Notes: a model not told the origin generated them from the sequence alone. 64,000 nt of DNA from an uncultured Tenacibaculum sp. (GCA_947501615.1 CANMWK010000007.1:124001-188000), one strand, 5' to 3'; positions 1 to 9,283 are shown, numbered from the stretch's first letter. Numbers and translations: made by a program.

Positions 1-59
1 ATATTGAAAATAGAGAAGAGGTAATTAAGGAATTGAAGGAATTTATAGGGATTAATTAA
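1..59 (+). CDS. C-terminal end of a protein cut by the window start
   Basis: One frame is open from the window edge to a TAA at 57-59 and encodes about 18 residues ending in KELKEFIGIN. The charged, helix-like tail looks like genuine coding sequence, and the other two forward frames stop within the first 25 bases. The family cannot be told from so short a tail. The next gene begins 243 bases later behind its own likely promoter. Confidence 0.45.
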   Translation, partial: IENREEVIKELKEFIGIN

Positions 60-278
60 TAGCATCAGAAAGTTAGAGCCAAGATCGCTATACTTATAGA
101 AACAAGAATAAAGATTTTTTGATCGTTAACTGTAAAAAAATCTGATACGATTATGATTAAAAACTTTGGATATATGAAAATTAATGAAGTGTTTAAAATG
201 AAATTATCATATTATAATCAAAGCTAAAATACCATGTCTTTTTAATTTTTAACTTTCAAACTTTAAACAGTATTATAT

Positions 279-286
279 TATATTTG
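279..286 (+). promoter_or_regulatory. Putative -7 box of the AraC gene pair
   Basis: TATATTTG matches the Bacteroidota -7 consensus TAnnTTTG and lies 16 nt before the ATG at 303. No exact TTG is present at the expected upstream distance, so the match is partial. Confidence 0.4.
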
Positions 287-302
287 ACTTGAAGCTAAAA
301 AA

Positions 303-1427
303 ATGAATGAACTAAGAATAATCATAGGGATTATTTCCACTTTTTTAACAGTACTTTTCGCCATATTTATTTTCTCTGTAAAGGCTGAAAATAAATTGAG
401 TAATAGAATATTTGGTGCTTTTTTAATTATTAATGCTGTAGAAACTAGTGGATTTTTTATACATGATTTTATCCCTACATCTGCTAGGTTTAGTATGTTT
501 AAAGATACAAGTTTTTACTTGTTTAGCCCTTTGTTGTACCTTTATATATGCTCAGTTTGTTATTCTGATTTTAGGCTTAAGAAAAAGCATTTGTGGCATC
601 TACTTCCTTTTGTTATAGGGAATTTAATTATGACTCCGCGATTTTATTTAGGAGATAGTGAACTTTTAGCTAATCTAATCCCGAATATTACAGGTACTTG
701 GGAAGTTATTACGATGCATATATTTATACACACGCAATTGGTGTTTTATTTTACAATAAGTTTCTTTGTGTTGAAAAGAGCTAAAAGTATATTTTTTGAA
801 AATCACTCTAATAATACCATTCAAGCGTATAAATGGTTACACCAAATTTTACTGTTTTGGATTGCAATAATCTCTATCGCTTTAATTAAAAACATATTAA
901 AATACACCAATTTAGAAGACCCTATTTTTCCTTTTTTTCAAATGATTTTAATAGTTGCCATTTTAATGGTTTCTTGTTGGTACATTTTAAAAGCATTGAA
1001 TAATCCAGATTTATTTAAAGGTGTAGATTCTAAAACAAAGTTAACTAAAGATTTACTTGAAGAAACGCATCATAAAAGTGAAAATGGAGCTATTATAAAC
1101 GATTTGAAATTATTTATGGATAAAGAAGAACCTTACTTAAATCCGTCTTTATCCATTCGGAATTTAGCGCAGCAAATGAATATTCCTGTACGAGAACTTT
1201 CCATAGCTATAAATCACGATTTAAATCAACATTTTTTTGATTTCGTAAATGAATATCGAATTAAAAGAGCAATGCATCTGCTAAGAGACACAAATCAACC
1301 TAAATTAACGGTGCTTGAAATTTTATATGATGTAGGTTTTAACTCTAAATCGTCTTTCAATACAGCATTTAAAAAGTATACGAATGTAACACCTACACAG
1401 TATAGAAAACAAGTAGTTAATTCTTAA
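303..1427 (+). CDS. Membrane-anchored AraC-family transcriptional regulator (first of pair)
   Basis: Protein of 374 residues. The first ~240 residues are hydrophobic, with about six or seven predicted membrane segments. A cytoplasmic linker follows, and residues ~277-371 form an AraC/XylS-type double helix-turn-helix domain, ending with the typical GFNSKSSFNTAFKKYT...TPTQYR signature. This layout, a multi-span sensor fused to an AraC domain, is common in Flavobacteriia. It probably senses a membrane or envelope signal and controls nearby genes. The next gene starts 3 nt downstream and encodes a close paralogue with the same layout, so the two are almost certainly co-transcribed. The ligand and targets are unknown; the TonB receptor further downstream is the obvious candidate target. 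Confidence 0.85.
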   Translation: MNELRIIIGIISTFLTVLFAIFIFSVKAENKLSNRIFGAFLIINAVETSGFFIHDFIPTSARFSMFKDTSFYLFSPLLYLYICSVCYSDFRLKKKHLWHLLPFVIGNLIMTPRFYLGDSELLANLIPNITGTWEVITMHIFIHTQLVFYFTISFFVLKRAKSIFFENHSNNTIQAYKWLHQILLFWIAIISIALIKNILKYTNLEDPIFPFFQMILIVAILMVSCWYILKALNNPDLFKGVDSKTKLTKDLLEETHHKSENGAIINDLKLFMDKEEPYLNPSLSIRNLAQQMNIPVRELSIAINHDLNQHFFDFVNEYRIKRAMHLLRDTNQPKLTVLEILYDVGFNSKSSFNTAFKKYTNVTPTQYRKQVVNS

Positions 1428-1430
1428 GAG

Positions 1431-2549
1431 ATGGATAAAGTATCGGTAATAGCAGTTTTAGGTTTTATTATTTTCTTGTTGTTCTTGTTCTTTGCAGGAT
1501 TTCTACTAACAGTAAAAACTAATAAAAAACTAAGTAATGTATTATTGGCTAGTTTTTTAATCGTAACCGCTTTAGATATTAGTGTGTTTTTTTATTCAAT
1601 GTTTATAACACCAAGCTTGAATTTAGAAATGTTACGAATCAAATTATCAGCTTTTAAAGATCCTTTATTGTTTTTATATGTACTTTCAGTGATCTATTCT
1701 AATTTTAAACTTCGAAGAATTCATACACTTCATGGTTTATTTTGGGTATTTAGTATAGTTGTATTACTGCCCAATTTTTTCTTGGTAGATACTGTTGCTA
1801 AAGAAGTTTTTTTTGCTGATTTTGATTCACAATGGGAAATTAAATTTTTAGATATCATAGGTCATTTTGTTGCTTTAGGATATTTCTTGGCGACCTTATA
1901 TTACGTATTACGATACCGAAAATTAATTCTAGAGAATTATACAAATTCAGATGTTTTAAAAAACTACAATTGGTTACAACAATTATTGATTTTAATAACC
2001 ATTGGTCATGTATTAACCCTACTTAAAGGTTACGTAAGAGATTATGTAGATAACGATGAGTTAACCCAAGTTCTTAGAATTATAGTGTTATTATTTGGAG
2101 TGTTTTTCATTTTTTGGTTATTTCTGAAAGCATTAAACTCGCCAAAATTATTTAGAGGAATAGATATACATCTTTCTACATCTAAAGAAATAGAAAAAGA
2201 GGTTGAAGAAGACGATACAAAAATTAAGGATTTAAAAAAGTATATGGAAGCAGAAGAACCATATTTGAATCCAGATTTAACCATTCGTAAACTTGCGGAA
2301 CATATGAAAATGCCGACACGAGATGTATCGGTCTTAATCAATCAAAAATTGAATCAACATTTTTTCGATTTTATTAACGAATATCGAATTGAAAAAGCAA
2401 AAAAAATACTTTCAGATGTTACAAAATCAAAAGTAACAGTCCTAGAAATTTTATATGAAGTAGGTTTTAATTCAAAATCTTCATTCAATACAGCATTTAA
2501 AAAACATACAGGAAAAACGCCTACACAATACAGGAAATCAACGTCTTAA
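1431..2549 (+). CDS. Membrane-anchored AraC-family transcriptional regulator (second of pair)
   Basis: Protein of 372 residues, paralogous to the preceding gene across its full length. It has about seven N-terminal membrane segments, then an AraC-type HTH domain at residues ~277-370. The two HTH domains share long identical stretches such as LNQHFFDF, NEYRI and GFNSKSSFNTAFKK, so they may recognise the same or closely related DNA or form heterodimers. The N-terminal sensor halves are much more divergent, which suggests different signals. The 3-nt gap to the first gene indicates one operon. Three copies of AGTCGAAC lie between this gene and the following TonB receptor gene. Confidence 0.85.
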   Translation: MDKVSVIAVLGFIIFLLFLFFAGFLLTVKTNKKLSNVLLASFLIVTALDISVFFYSMFITPSLNLEMLRIKLSAFKDPLLFLYVLSVIYSNFKLRRIHTLHGLFWVFSIVVLLPNFFLVDTVAKEVFFADFDSQWEIKFLDIIGHFVALGYFLATLYYVLRYRKLILENYTNSDVLKNYNWLQQLLILITIGHVLTLLKGYVRDYVDNDELTQVLRIIVLLFGVFFIFWLFLKALNSPKLFRGIDIHLSTSKEIEKEVEEDDTKIKDLKKYMEAEEPYLNPDLTIRKLAEHMKMPTRDVSVLINQKLNQHFFDFINEYRIEKAKKILSDVTKSKVTVLEILYEVGFNSKSSFNTAFKKHTGKTPTQYRKSTS

Positions 2550-2554
2550 CGTAA

Positions 2555-2612
2555 AGTCGAACGTTTTAAAAAAATAGTCGAACCATTTTTTAATCAACAA
2601 AAAGGTTCGACT
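2555..2612. promoter_or_regulatory. Triple AGTCGAAC motif: candidate AraC operator or hairpin
   Basis: AGTCGAAC occurs at 2555-2562 and 2576-2583 as a direct repeat with a 21-bp period (two helical turns), and again inverted at 2605-2612. AraC-family proteins typically bind direct half-sites spaced about 21 bp apart. The second and third copies can also form a 9-bp stem (AGTCGAACC/GGTTCGACT), so a transcript hairpin is an alternative. It lies between the AraC pair and the TonB receptor gene. Confidence 0.45.
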
Positions 2613-2681
2613 TTGTGTTATCGGTCGTGTAAAACGTAACGCTAAAGCATTTTTGTGTCATCAAAACAAAAAACATAAGAC

Positions 2682-5057
2682 ATGAAACGTTTAGCTTTAG
2701 TAACACTTTTATTATTTTCATTAATAATGTATTCACAACAAGTAAAAGGAAAAGTAGTAGATGCCATAGGAAATATTGCTTTTGCTGATATAGTTTTAAA
2801 AGATAGTTCAGGCAAAATTATTGGAGGAACAAATTCTAATGATGAAGGACTTTTTAGCATCAACACAAAAAAAGGAAACTATAGCATTACTATTTCTTTT
2901 TTAGGATATAAAAATTGGGAAAAACAACTGACGATTAATAGCACAATAGATTTAGGGATTATTACACTTGTTGAAGATACCGAAAACTTAGATGAGGTAG
3001 TCATCACATCTAAAAGGCGAGTGATTCAGCAAAAAGTAGATCGTTTAGTTTTCGATGTTGAAAATAGTGTAGTAGCAGAAGGAGGAACAGGAACAGATAT
3101 CTTAAAAATAGCACCACGAGTACGCGTACAAAATGGAGCTGTAGAGATTTTAGGTAAAGGAGCTTCTAGAATTTTAATTAATGGTCGTTTATCTCCATTA
3201 CAAGGAGAAGAGTTAACTGCTTTTTTAGAAACACTAAATGGTAGCGATATTAAAAGTATTGAAGTAATTACGAATCCACCAGCAAAGTATGAAGCAGCAG
3301 GACAAGGAGGTTTAATTAATATCATATTTAAAAAATCAAAATTTAATTCTTGGAACAACACATCAAGAGTAGTGTACAATCAAAACGCTTTTAATTTTGC
3401 ATCACTTCAAAATAGTTTTAGCTATCATAAAAATAAAGTATCCTTAATTTCAAGTTTAAATATAACAGAGGGAAGTATAGAGAATATAGAAAACTTACAA
3501 GTAAATTATCCTGAAAACTTTTGGAATATCGATGTAGAGTCTAAAGATAATAGAGGAAATTATTCTGGTAGATTACAGTTAGATTACGAAGTGTCTAAAC
3601 ATATAAATTTAGGAGTTCAATATTCAGGAAACTTGAGTAGACCCGATAATTCTAGTACGGTTACATCAACAATATTCAATCCAAATAATGTTTTAGAAAG
3701 TGTTATAGATAATAAAGGATCTGCAACGATAAAGAGATATAACCATACATTGAACTTTCATTCAGCAATAAAGTTAGATACCCTAGGAAGATCTATTTCT
3801 TTTGATGCAGATTATTTTAAATACAATTCAGATGACAACAGAGATTTTATTACAGAGGTATTTGATGCGAATAGTACATCATTAGGAATAACTTCAGGAG
3901 GTTTAAGTACAACAGGACAACATATCGAGAACTTTAGTTCAAAAATAGATGTAATGTATCCTGTTAAAAATATTCAATTGGAATTTGGGGCAAAAGTGAG
4001 TACTACCACAATTAGAAGTAATATTGTTTTCTTTAACACTGTTTCTGGATCACCAGTTTTAGATACCAATAGATCTAATAATTTTATGTATGAAGAAGAT
4101 AATCTGGCGGCTTACATTTCTGGGAGTACGAAAATAGCTGATAAAATAGATGTTAAGTTAGGTGCAAGGTTAGAAAGTACAACAACACTAGGCGTTAGTG
4201 CGCAAACTAATGAAAGTAATCAGAATAACTTCACCAATATTTTCCCTACAGTATATGTATCGTATGCTAAAAATGAAGATAATACGTTTAATCTTTCGTA
4301 TGGAAAAAGAATAAACAGACCACGATTTTCAGATTTGAATCCTTTTAAAACATTTATAAATGATAACAGTTTTAGTGAGGGAAATCCGTTTTTAAGACCT
4401 TCTTTTATGGATAGTTTTGAGTTGTCTCATAATTATAAAAGAAGTTTAAATTCAAGTTTGTTTTTAAATATTGTAACCGATGGTTTTGGAGTAATTTTTA
4501 CTTCAGACTTAGGTGAAGAAAATCAAGTAGTAACTAGAGATAACTATTTTACACAGTATTCTTACGGAATAACAGAAAGTTACAATTTTAAACCTCTTTC
4601 ATGGTGGGAAAGTCAAAACAGTTTAAGTGTTATTGGGTTGTCTTCAAAATTCAATAAAGAAGTAGGAGCAAACCCAAAAGAAGGTGTGAATGTTTTTGTA
4701 TCGTCAAACAATACATTTTCGGTATCAGAAAACTCTAAATTTATCATAAACACATGGTATGATTCTGCTTATGCTGTTGGTTTGTTTAGTGTAGGAGATC
4801 GATTTGATATGTCTTTAGGGTTTCAGCATTCCTTCGCGAAAAAGAATTTAAAATTAGCTGTTTTTGCTAACGATATTTTTAGAACAAGTGGATTAGATGA
4901 CTATACTTCAGAGATCAATGGAATAAAACAAGTATATGCTCAAAACTACAGTACAAGAAACTTTAGAGTTTCTTTAGCATATAGTTTTGGAAACAAAAAA
5001 ATAAAAGTAGACGATAGGACTTTTGGTAACGACGAAGAGCGAAGAAGAAGCAATTAA
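2682..5057 (+). CDS. TonB-dependent outer-membrane receptor family protein
   Basis: Protein of 791 residues with a signal peptide (about residues 1-18, ending in MYSQQ). A carboxypeptidase-regulatory-like beta-sandwich covers ~20-100, a plug domain ~110-215 (LDEVVITSKR, then INGR and GGLINIIFKKS), and the rest is a beta-barrel that ends in an aromatic-poor tail, DERRRSN. It belongs to the outer-membrane beta-barrel family with a TonB-type plug that is common in Flavobacteriia. The substrate cannot be read from the sequence. It is preceded by two AraC-type regulators and repeated AGTCGAAC motifs, so it may be their target. A stem-loop terminator follows, so the gene is probably transcribed alone or read from the regulator operon. 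Confidence 0.8.
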   Translation: MKRLALVTLLLFSLIMYSQQVKGKVVDAIGNIAFADIVLKDSSGKIIGGTNSNDEGLFSINTKKGNYSITISFLGYKNWEKQLTINSTIDLGIITLVEDTENLDEVVITSKRRVIQQKVDRLVFDVENSVVAEGGTGTDILKIAPRVRVQNGAVEILGKGASRILINGRLSPLQGEELTAFLETLNGSDIKSIEVITNPPAKYEAAGQGGLINIIFKKSKFNSWNNTSRVVYNQNAFNFASLQNSFSYHKNKVSLISSLNITEGSIENIENLQVNYPENFWNIDVESKDNRGNYSGRLQLDYEVSKHINLGVQYSGNLSRPDNSSTVTSTIFNPNNVLESVIDNKGSATIKRYNHTLNFHSAIKLDTLGRSISFDADYFKYNSDDNRDFITEVFDANSTSLGITSGGLSTTGQHIENFSSKIDVMYPVKNIQLEFGAKVSTTTIRSNIVFFNTVSGSPVLDTNRSNNFMYEEDNLAAYISGSTKIADKIDVKLGARLESTTTLGVSAQTNESNQNNFTNIFPTVYVSYAKNEDNTFNLSYGKRINRPRFSDLNPFKTFINDNSFSEGNPFLRPSFMDSFELSHNYKRSLNSSLFLNIVTDGFGVIFTSDLGEENQVVTRDNYFTQYSYGITESYNFKPLSWWESQNSLSVIGLSSKFNKEVGANPKEGVNVFVSSNNTFSVSENSKFIINTWYDSAYAVGLFSVGDRFDMSLGFQHSFAKKNLKLAVFANDIFRTSGLDDYTSEINGIKQVYAQNYSTRNFRVSLAYSFGNKKIKVDDRTFGNDEERRRSN

Positions 5058-5110
5058 TAACAATTTTTTGTTTTGATAAAAATGCTATGTAATTGATGTT
5101 TTATCACTTT

Positions 5111-5140
5111 GATTCCTGCTGAAAAAGCAGGGATCTTTTT
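5111..5140 (+). terminator. Rho-independent terminator after the TonB receptor
   Basis: GATTCCTGCT (5111-5120) pairs with AGCAGGGATC (5126-5135) with one G-T pair around a GAAAA loop, and TTTTT follows. It serves the plus-strand receptor gene. Confidence 0.75.
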
Positions 5141-5169
5141 ACTTTACCTAGAAATTATACCATTTGTGA

Positions 5170-5967
5170 TTAAAAAGTGTATTCCACTCCCAATACCAAT
5201 CCAGATACAGTTTCACTTCCTAACGCATAATTATGATAACCGGTATAAAGCGCAGTTTTCTTTATGTGATATTTTACCTGAGATTTAAATACATTGATAC
5301 TATTATCGTTAATAAAACTTTGTTTCCAACCTAAATGGAAACTAATCGGTTGAAAAGGATAAATGTTTGTACCTACATTATAAGTAAATCCCCAAGTATC
5401 CACCTCATTACCCACATAAGAAGCTCCAGCTCCCCACCACATAGAAAAATTACGTTTTCGTATTCTATAGTAATTTAAGTTTACAGATGTGATGTTTAAA
5501 GATTCAGAGTTCAATAATGTTTTTTCAGAAAAATTGAGATGAGAAACTTCAATTCCAGCCAAATAAAAAGGTTTATACACAGCATTAAATTCTAAACCTT
5601 TAACACGATTTATTAGGTAGTTCGCTTCTAGTTTCAAATTAGAGTTTTTATAAGTGTTTTTTTCATCATAATGATATTCGCCTTCATTTCCTGTATAATA
5701 GGGATAAGGATGCATACGAGTGAAATCAGGTCTCCCAATAAGGAGACCTAAACTACCTTGATACAACGTTCCTATAACAAAGGAACTAAGAAGACGATTG
5801 AAAAAATAAGACGAATTACTACGCTGCGAGACACGAGCTCTAGAGTTACTAGTTATACTGGAATTTTTTGAGTTTTTTTTACTTAAACTTTTTTTAGCAT
5901 TGTTTAAGGTGCCTTGGGAACATAAGAACAATGGAATAAACAGGAGTAAAAGTAATTTTCGTTTCAT
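5170..5967 (-). CDS. Putative outer-membrane beta-barrel protein, unknown function
   Basis: Protein of 265 residues with an N-terminal signal peptide (MKRKLLLLLFIPLFLCSQG). A Ser/Asn/Lys-rich low-complexity stretch spans ~25-50. From about residue 110 on, short alternating hydrophobic strands appear, and the protein ends in GVEYTF, a C-terminal Phe typical of outer-membrane beta-barrels. No recognised enzyme motif was seen. It is convergent with the upstream receptor gene and divergent from upp, so it is likely a single-gene unit. It could be a small porin-like or structural outer-membrane protein. Confidence 0.6.
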   Translation of the reverse strand: MKRKLLLLLFIPLFLCSQGTLNNAKKSLSKKNSKNSSITSNSRARVSQRSNSSYFFNRLLSSFVIGTLYQGSLGLLIGRPDFTRMHPYPYYTGNEGEYHYDEKNTYKNSNLKLEANYLINRVKGLEFNAVYKPFYLAGIEVSHLNFSEKTLLNSESLNITSVNLNYYRIRKRNFSMWWGAGASYVGNEVDTWGFTYNVGTNIYPFQPISFHLGWKQSFINDNSINVFKSQVKYHIKKTALYTGYHNYALGSETVSGLVLGVEYTF

Positions 5968-6087
5968 GGTAGTTTCATTTTTGGTTTTTCTTTTTTAATC
6001 AAATTTCATACCGTAAATTTTTATATGTAAAAGCTATGATTAACTTTATGGTGTAATTAAAATACTGTATTAGTACTCCGTAATATC

Positions 6088-6741
6088 ATGAAAATATTCC
6101 ATTTAGCTCATCAGAACTCTATTCTTACTAAGTTTCTTAGTGAAATTAGAGATGAAAATATTCAGAAAGATAGCATGCGATTTCGTAGAAATATTGAAAG
6201 AATAGGTGAGGTTTTAGGTTATGAACTTAGTAAAAACTTAAAGTATACACCTAAGAAAGTAAAAACTTCATTAGGAGTTAAGACAGTCAATTGTTTAGAT
6301 GAAGAGATTGTTTTATGTTCAATTTTAAGAGCAGGCTTACCGTTACATAATGGATTATTAAATTATTTTGATGACGCTGAAAATGCGTTCATTTCTGCAT
6401 ACCGATATCACCCAAATAATTCTGAAGAATTTAAAATAATAGTAGAATATTTTGCTTCTCCACCAATAGATAATAAAACTGTACTATTGATAGATCCTAT
6501 GTTGGCTACTGGAAGATCATTAGTGTCTGTATATGCAGCATTAAAAAATTATGGAACACCTAAAGAAATTCATATTGTTTCTACTATTGGTTCTTTAGAT
6601 GGAATAGATTATATAAAAAGTCATTTTCCTGTGAATACATCACTATGGATTGCGGATATCGATAATAACTTAAATGAAAAAGGATATATAATTCCGGGTT
6701 TAGGGGATGCAGGAGATTTAGCTTTTGGACAAAAAATGTAA
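6088..6741 (+). CDS. upp: Uracil phosphoribosyltransferase
   Basis: Protein of 217 residues, the usual length for the family. It converts uracil and PRPP to UMP in pyrimidine salvage and acts in the cytoplasm. The PRPP-binding loop is visible as LLIDPMLATGRS at ~residues 135-146. The uracil-binding C-terminal region ends GLGDAGDLAFGQ, close to the family pattern GDAGDRxFGT. The gene ends 1 nt from the stop of the convergent DUF6427 gene. Its association with DUF6427 and DUF6341 genes is a recurring Flavobacteriia arrangement. Confidence 0.95.
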   Translation: MKIFHLAHQNSILTKFLSEIRDENIQKDSMRFRRNIERIGEVLGYELSKNLKYTPKKVKTSLGVKTVNCLDEEIVLCSILRAGLPLHNGLLNYFDDAENAFISAYRYHPNNSEEFKIIVEYFASPPIDNKTVLLIDPMLATGRSLVSVYAALKNYGTPKEIHIVSTIGSLDGIDYIKSHFPVNTSLWIADIDNNLNEKGYIIPGLGDAGDLAFGQKM

Positions 6742-6742
6742 T

Positions 6743-7645
6743 TTAGTATATATAGTACATTAAAGAAGCTGAAAAAAATATTAAAAGAATAATATCTGCA
6801 TACCATTTCTTCTGAAATAATTCAAAACCGTTGGCGATAATTAAAGCTGAGGGAAAGATGATATAGAGAATCTCACTTCCATTTCTGTTTTTTAAAACGA
6901 TTAGTAGTATTAATGAAAATAAAAAATGAAAGCAGATTAAAATCCAACTTTTTCTAAATGTATTTTTAACTCGTAAAGTCTTTGGGGTTTTTAAAATAGA
7001 AGATACACTAACCAATACCAATACCAAGCTAAACAGAGATAAATACTTTGAAGTATAATAGAAGCTAAAATCATAATTGGTATACCAATAAAACAAAGCA
7101 TAAAACCTATCTAATTCAGCATACCAAAAACAGTATGTGAAATAGAGAATTAAAGGAACTGAAAATCCAATAATAGGTGTGAAAATCCTTCTTGCATCAA
7201 TATGTTGGTGAATTAAAATACTGATAAAAGTTAAAGGAAAGAATAGTAAAGTAAAAGGTTCAATTAAAAAAGAAACACCAATCCAAAAACCACTGTCAAA
7301 TAGTTTTTTTATAATGTTTTTTGAGGATTGAAAACTATATACTCTTCTCACATATACAGTAAGAACAATGTTAGAGTAAAAAAAGGTGTTGATTTTGAAT
7401 GCCTCAGGAAAAAAACCTAATAGGAACACAAAAAATAAAAAAAAGTAAGAATTATCAAAAGTTAAATCATTCCTAGAATTCACAAAATTTACAATTCCAA
7501 AAAAAATTAAAAACCATAAAATAAGAGTGAAATTTATAACAGGAACAAAACCTGTAAAGAAACCAACAATAACATAGCAAAAAAACAATGCTATAATAAA
7601 CATTGAATTTACAGGCTTAGTTGTGCTGAAAAAGTTGGTTAACAT
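6743..7645 (-). CDS. DUF6427 family polytopic membrane protein
   Basis: Protein of 300 residues, nearly all hydrophobic, with about nine or ten predicted membrane segments. The N-terminus MLTNFFSTTKPVNS, the length and the position beside upp and a DUF6341 gene fit the DUF6427 family of Flavobacteriia. The function is unknown; a polytopic fold of this kind could be a glycosyltransferase-like or transport protein, but no catalytic motif supports either. It is divergently transcribed from the DUF6341 gene across a 42-bp gap that holds that gene's promoter. Confidence 0.7.
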   Translation of the reverse strand: MLTNFFSTTKPVNSMFIIALFFCYVIVGFFTGFVPVINFTLILWFLIFFGIVNFVNSRNDLTFDNSYFFLFFVFLLGFFPEAFKINTFFYSNIVLTVYVRRVYSFQSSKNIIKKLFDSGFWIGVSFLIEPFTLLFFPLTFISILIHQHIDARRIFTPIIGFSVPLILYFTYCFWYAELDRFYALFYWYTNYDFSFYYTSKYLSLFSLVLVLVSVSSILKTPKTLRVKNTFRKSWILICFHFLFSLILLIVLKNRNGSEILYIIFPSALIIANGFELFQKKWYADIILLIFFSASLMYYIY

Positions 7646-7665
7646 TTTTTCTTTTTATATTTTTG
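7635..7665 (+). promoter_or_regulatory. Bacteroidota-type promoter of the DUF6341-trmB unit
   Basis: TTG at 7635-7637, a 20-nt spacer, then TATTTTTG at 7658-7665: a full match to TTG-N17-23-TAnnTTTG. The -33 element lies inside the start of the divergent DUF6427 gene. The ATG of the downstream gene is at 7688. Confidence 0.7.
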
Positions 7666-7687
7666 CAGGCGTAAAGATAATCAAGAT

Positions 7688-7906
7688 ATGTTAGGATTAA
7701 ATATTTTTAAATTCATAGGTGAGATATTTCAGGTGTTATTTATTCCATTTGAATGGATTCGTTTAACATTAGCTAAAGGAACTGCTGGATGGTTTACATC
7801 TAATGCCGTTAACTGGATTTTCTTATTAATTCTTATTGTTTTACTTACATATTGGGTTCTTGAGTCTCTTAAATTTAAAAGAGAAGGTACAGAAGATAGA
7901 GCCTAA
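7688..7906 (+). CDS. DUF6341 family small membrane protein
   Basis: Protein of 72 residues. An amphipathic N-terminal part (LFIPFEWIRL) is followed by one strong membrane segment at ~40-62 (AVNWIFLLILIVLLTYW) and a short charged tail. Length, sequence and position between DUF6427 and trmB fit the DUF6341 family. The role is unknown. trmB begins 17 nt downstream and is probably co-transcribed. Confidence 0.7.
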   Translation: MLGLNIFKFIGEIFQVLFIPFEWIRLTLAKGTAGWFTSNAVNWIFLLILIVLLTYWVLESLKFKREGTEDRA

Positions 7907-7923
7907 GCTTAAGCCGTTATATA

Positions 7924-8595
7924 TTGGGAAGTAAAAACAAACTCAAACGTTTCAAAGAAAACGAAACATTTGCAAATGTTATACAGCCAACAAGGGAAGA
8001 GGTGGTTACAGACTTTTCTTTAAAAGGCAAATGGAATACTTTTTTCAAAAATGATAATCCAATTATTCTTGAGTTGGGTTGTGGTAAAGGAGAGTATACA
8101 ATAGCATTAGCAGAAAAAAATCCAAACTTTAACTTCATTGGTATCGACATTAAAGGTGCTCGTTTTTGGAGAGGTGCAAAAACCGCTCTTGAAAATGACA
8201 TGAATAATGTTGCTTTTATCAGAACACAAATAGAACTAATTGATTTTATTTTTGCTGAAAATGAAGTGCATGAAATTTGGATTACTTTCCCAGATCCACA
8301 AATAAAATATAAGAGAACTAAACATCGTATGACAAATACTAGTTTTCTTAAGAAGTACCATCGAGTTCTCAAAGAAGATGGTGTTATAAATTTAAAAACA
8401 GATAGTGAATTTATGCATGGTTATACATTAGGGCTTTTACATGGTGAAGGTCACGAAGTATTACATGCAAATCATGATGTGTATAAGAATCACTATTCTC
8501 CTGAAGAAGTTACAGGTACGCAAACTTTCTACGAAAAACAATATTTAGAAGAAGGTAAGCCTATTACTTATGTTAAGTTTAAACTAAACTACTAA
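7924..8595 (+). CDS. trmB: tRNA (guanine(46)-N7)-methyltransferase
   Basis: Protein of 223 residues. It transfers a methyl group from SAM to N7 of G46 in the tRNA variable loop. The SAM-binding motif is ILELGCGKGEYTIALA (~residues 48-63), and the family signature FPDPQIKYKRTKHR appears at ~120-133. The start is a TTG: translation from it gives MGSKNKLKRFKENETF, the conserved N-terminus of flavobacterial TrmB, and no ATG lies nearby. It follows the DUF6341 gene in the same unit. Confidence 0.93.
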   Translation: MGSKNKLKRFKENETFANVIQPTREEVVTDFSLKGKWNTFFKNDNPIILELGCGKGEYTIALAEKNPNFNFIGIDIKGARFWRGAKTALENDMNNVAFIRTQIELIDFIFAENEVHEIWITFPDPQIKYKRTKHRMTNTSFLKKYHRVLKEDGVINLKTDSEFMHGYTLGLLHGEGHEVLHANHDVYKNHYSPEEVTGTQTFYEKQYLEEGKPITYVKFKLNY

Positions 8596-8668
8596 GTTGT
8601 AACCATAAAATAATTCCGAAAGGTTTTTTCGTTAATGGCGTCTAAAACAAAAATCAATTGTTTTAGGA

Positions 8669-9280
8669 ATGCTTATTCATTTTATTCTAGGTTTTGTTAC
8701 ATCATTTCTTGGGTTTACTCCGCCGAGTATGCTTAATTTAACTGTTGGTAAAATCTTTATAGATGAAAATAGAAAATCTGCTCGTCATTTTATTTTCGGA
8801 GCAGCGATCGTAGTTTTTTTTCAATTCCTTTTGAGTATTGTAGTCATTTCATTGATTCATGAATTTCCAGAAATCTTATTTTGGATTAAAAACATAGCGA
8901 TCTTTGTATTTATGTATCTCTCTTTTTTTTATCTACAAAAAGAATATGCATCAAAAGAAAAAGTACAACAAATCTGCAGTCAAAAAAAATGTTTCTCTTA
9001 CGGAATAAAACTTTCTTTCATCAATATGTTTGCGATTCCTTTCTTCGCATTAGTATATTCGTTCTTAATAACTAAAGGTTTTATTTTTGAAGGATATAAT
9101 TATCTCTTGTTTTTCGGTTTAGGGACATCGTTAGGGGTTGTCGCAGTGTTATCTAGTTATGTTGTGTTAATTAAAAAAATGGAGACTAGTGTGGTTAGAA
9201 TTATGGTGTTTTTTAATCCGTTAATGAGTGTAATTACTGGTTTTTTAGCTGTGTTAACTATAATAAAATTGTACTTTTAA
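8669..9280 (+). CDS. LysE-family translocator
   Basis: Protein of 203 residues with six predicted membrane segments. The N-terminal pattern HFILGFVTSFLGFTPPSMLNLTV has the prolines and small residues seen in the first helix of LysE/RhtB exporters. A cytoplasmic loop (~88-105) contains two Cys residues (QQICSQKKC). Family members export amino acids or related small molecules; the substrate here is unknown. The gene for an alkyltransferase-like protein starts 3 nt after its stop, so the two are likely co-transcribed. Confidence 0.7.
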   Translation: MLIHFILGFVTSFLGFTPPSMLNLTVGKIFIDENRKSARHFIFGAAIVVFFQFLLSIVVISLIHEFPEILFWIKNIAIFVFMYLSFFYLQKEYASKEKVQQICSQKKCFSYGIKLSFINMFAIPFFALVYSFLITKGFIFEGYNYLLFFGLGTSLGVVAVLSSYVVLIKKMETSVVRIMVFFNPLMSVITGFLAVLTIIKLYF

Positions 9281-9283
9281 ACT

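Noticed and set aside
2042..2341. Antisense 99-codon frame inside the second AraC gene
   Set aside because: It lies wholly within the conserved HTH-coding region of the opposite strand, with no promoter or protein features.
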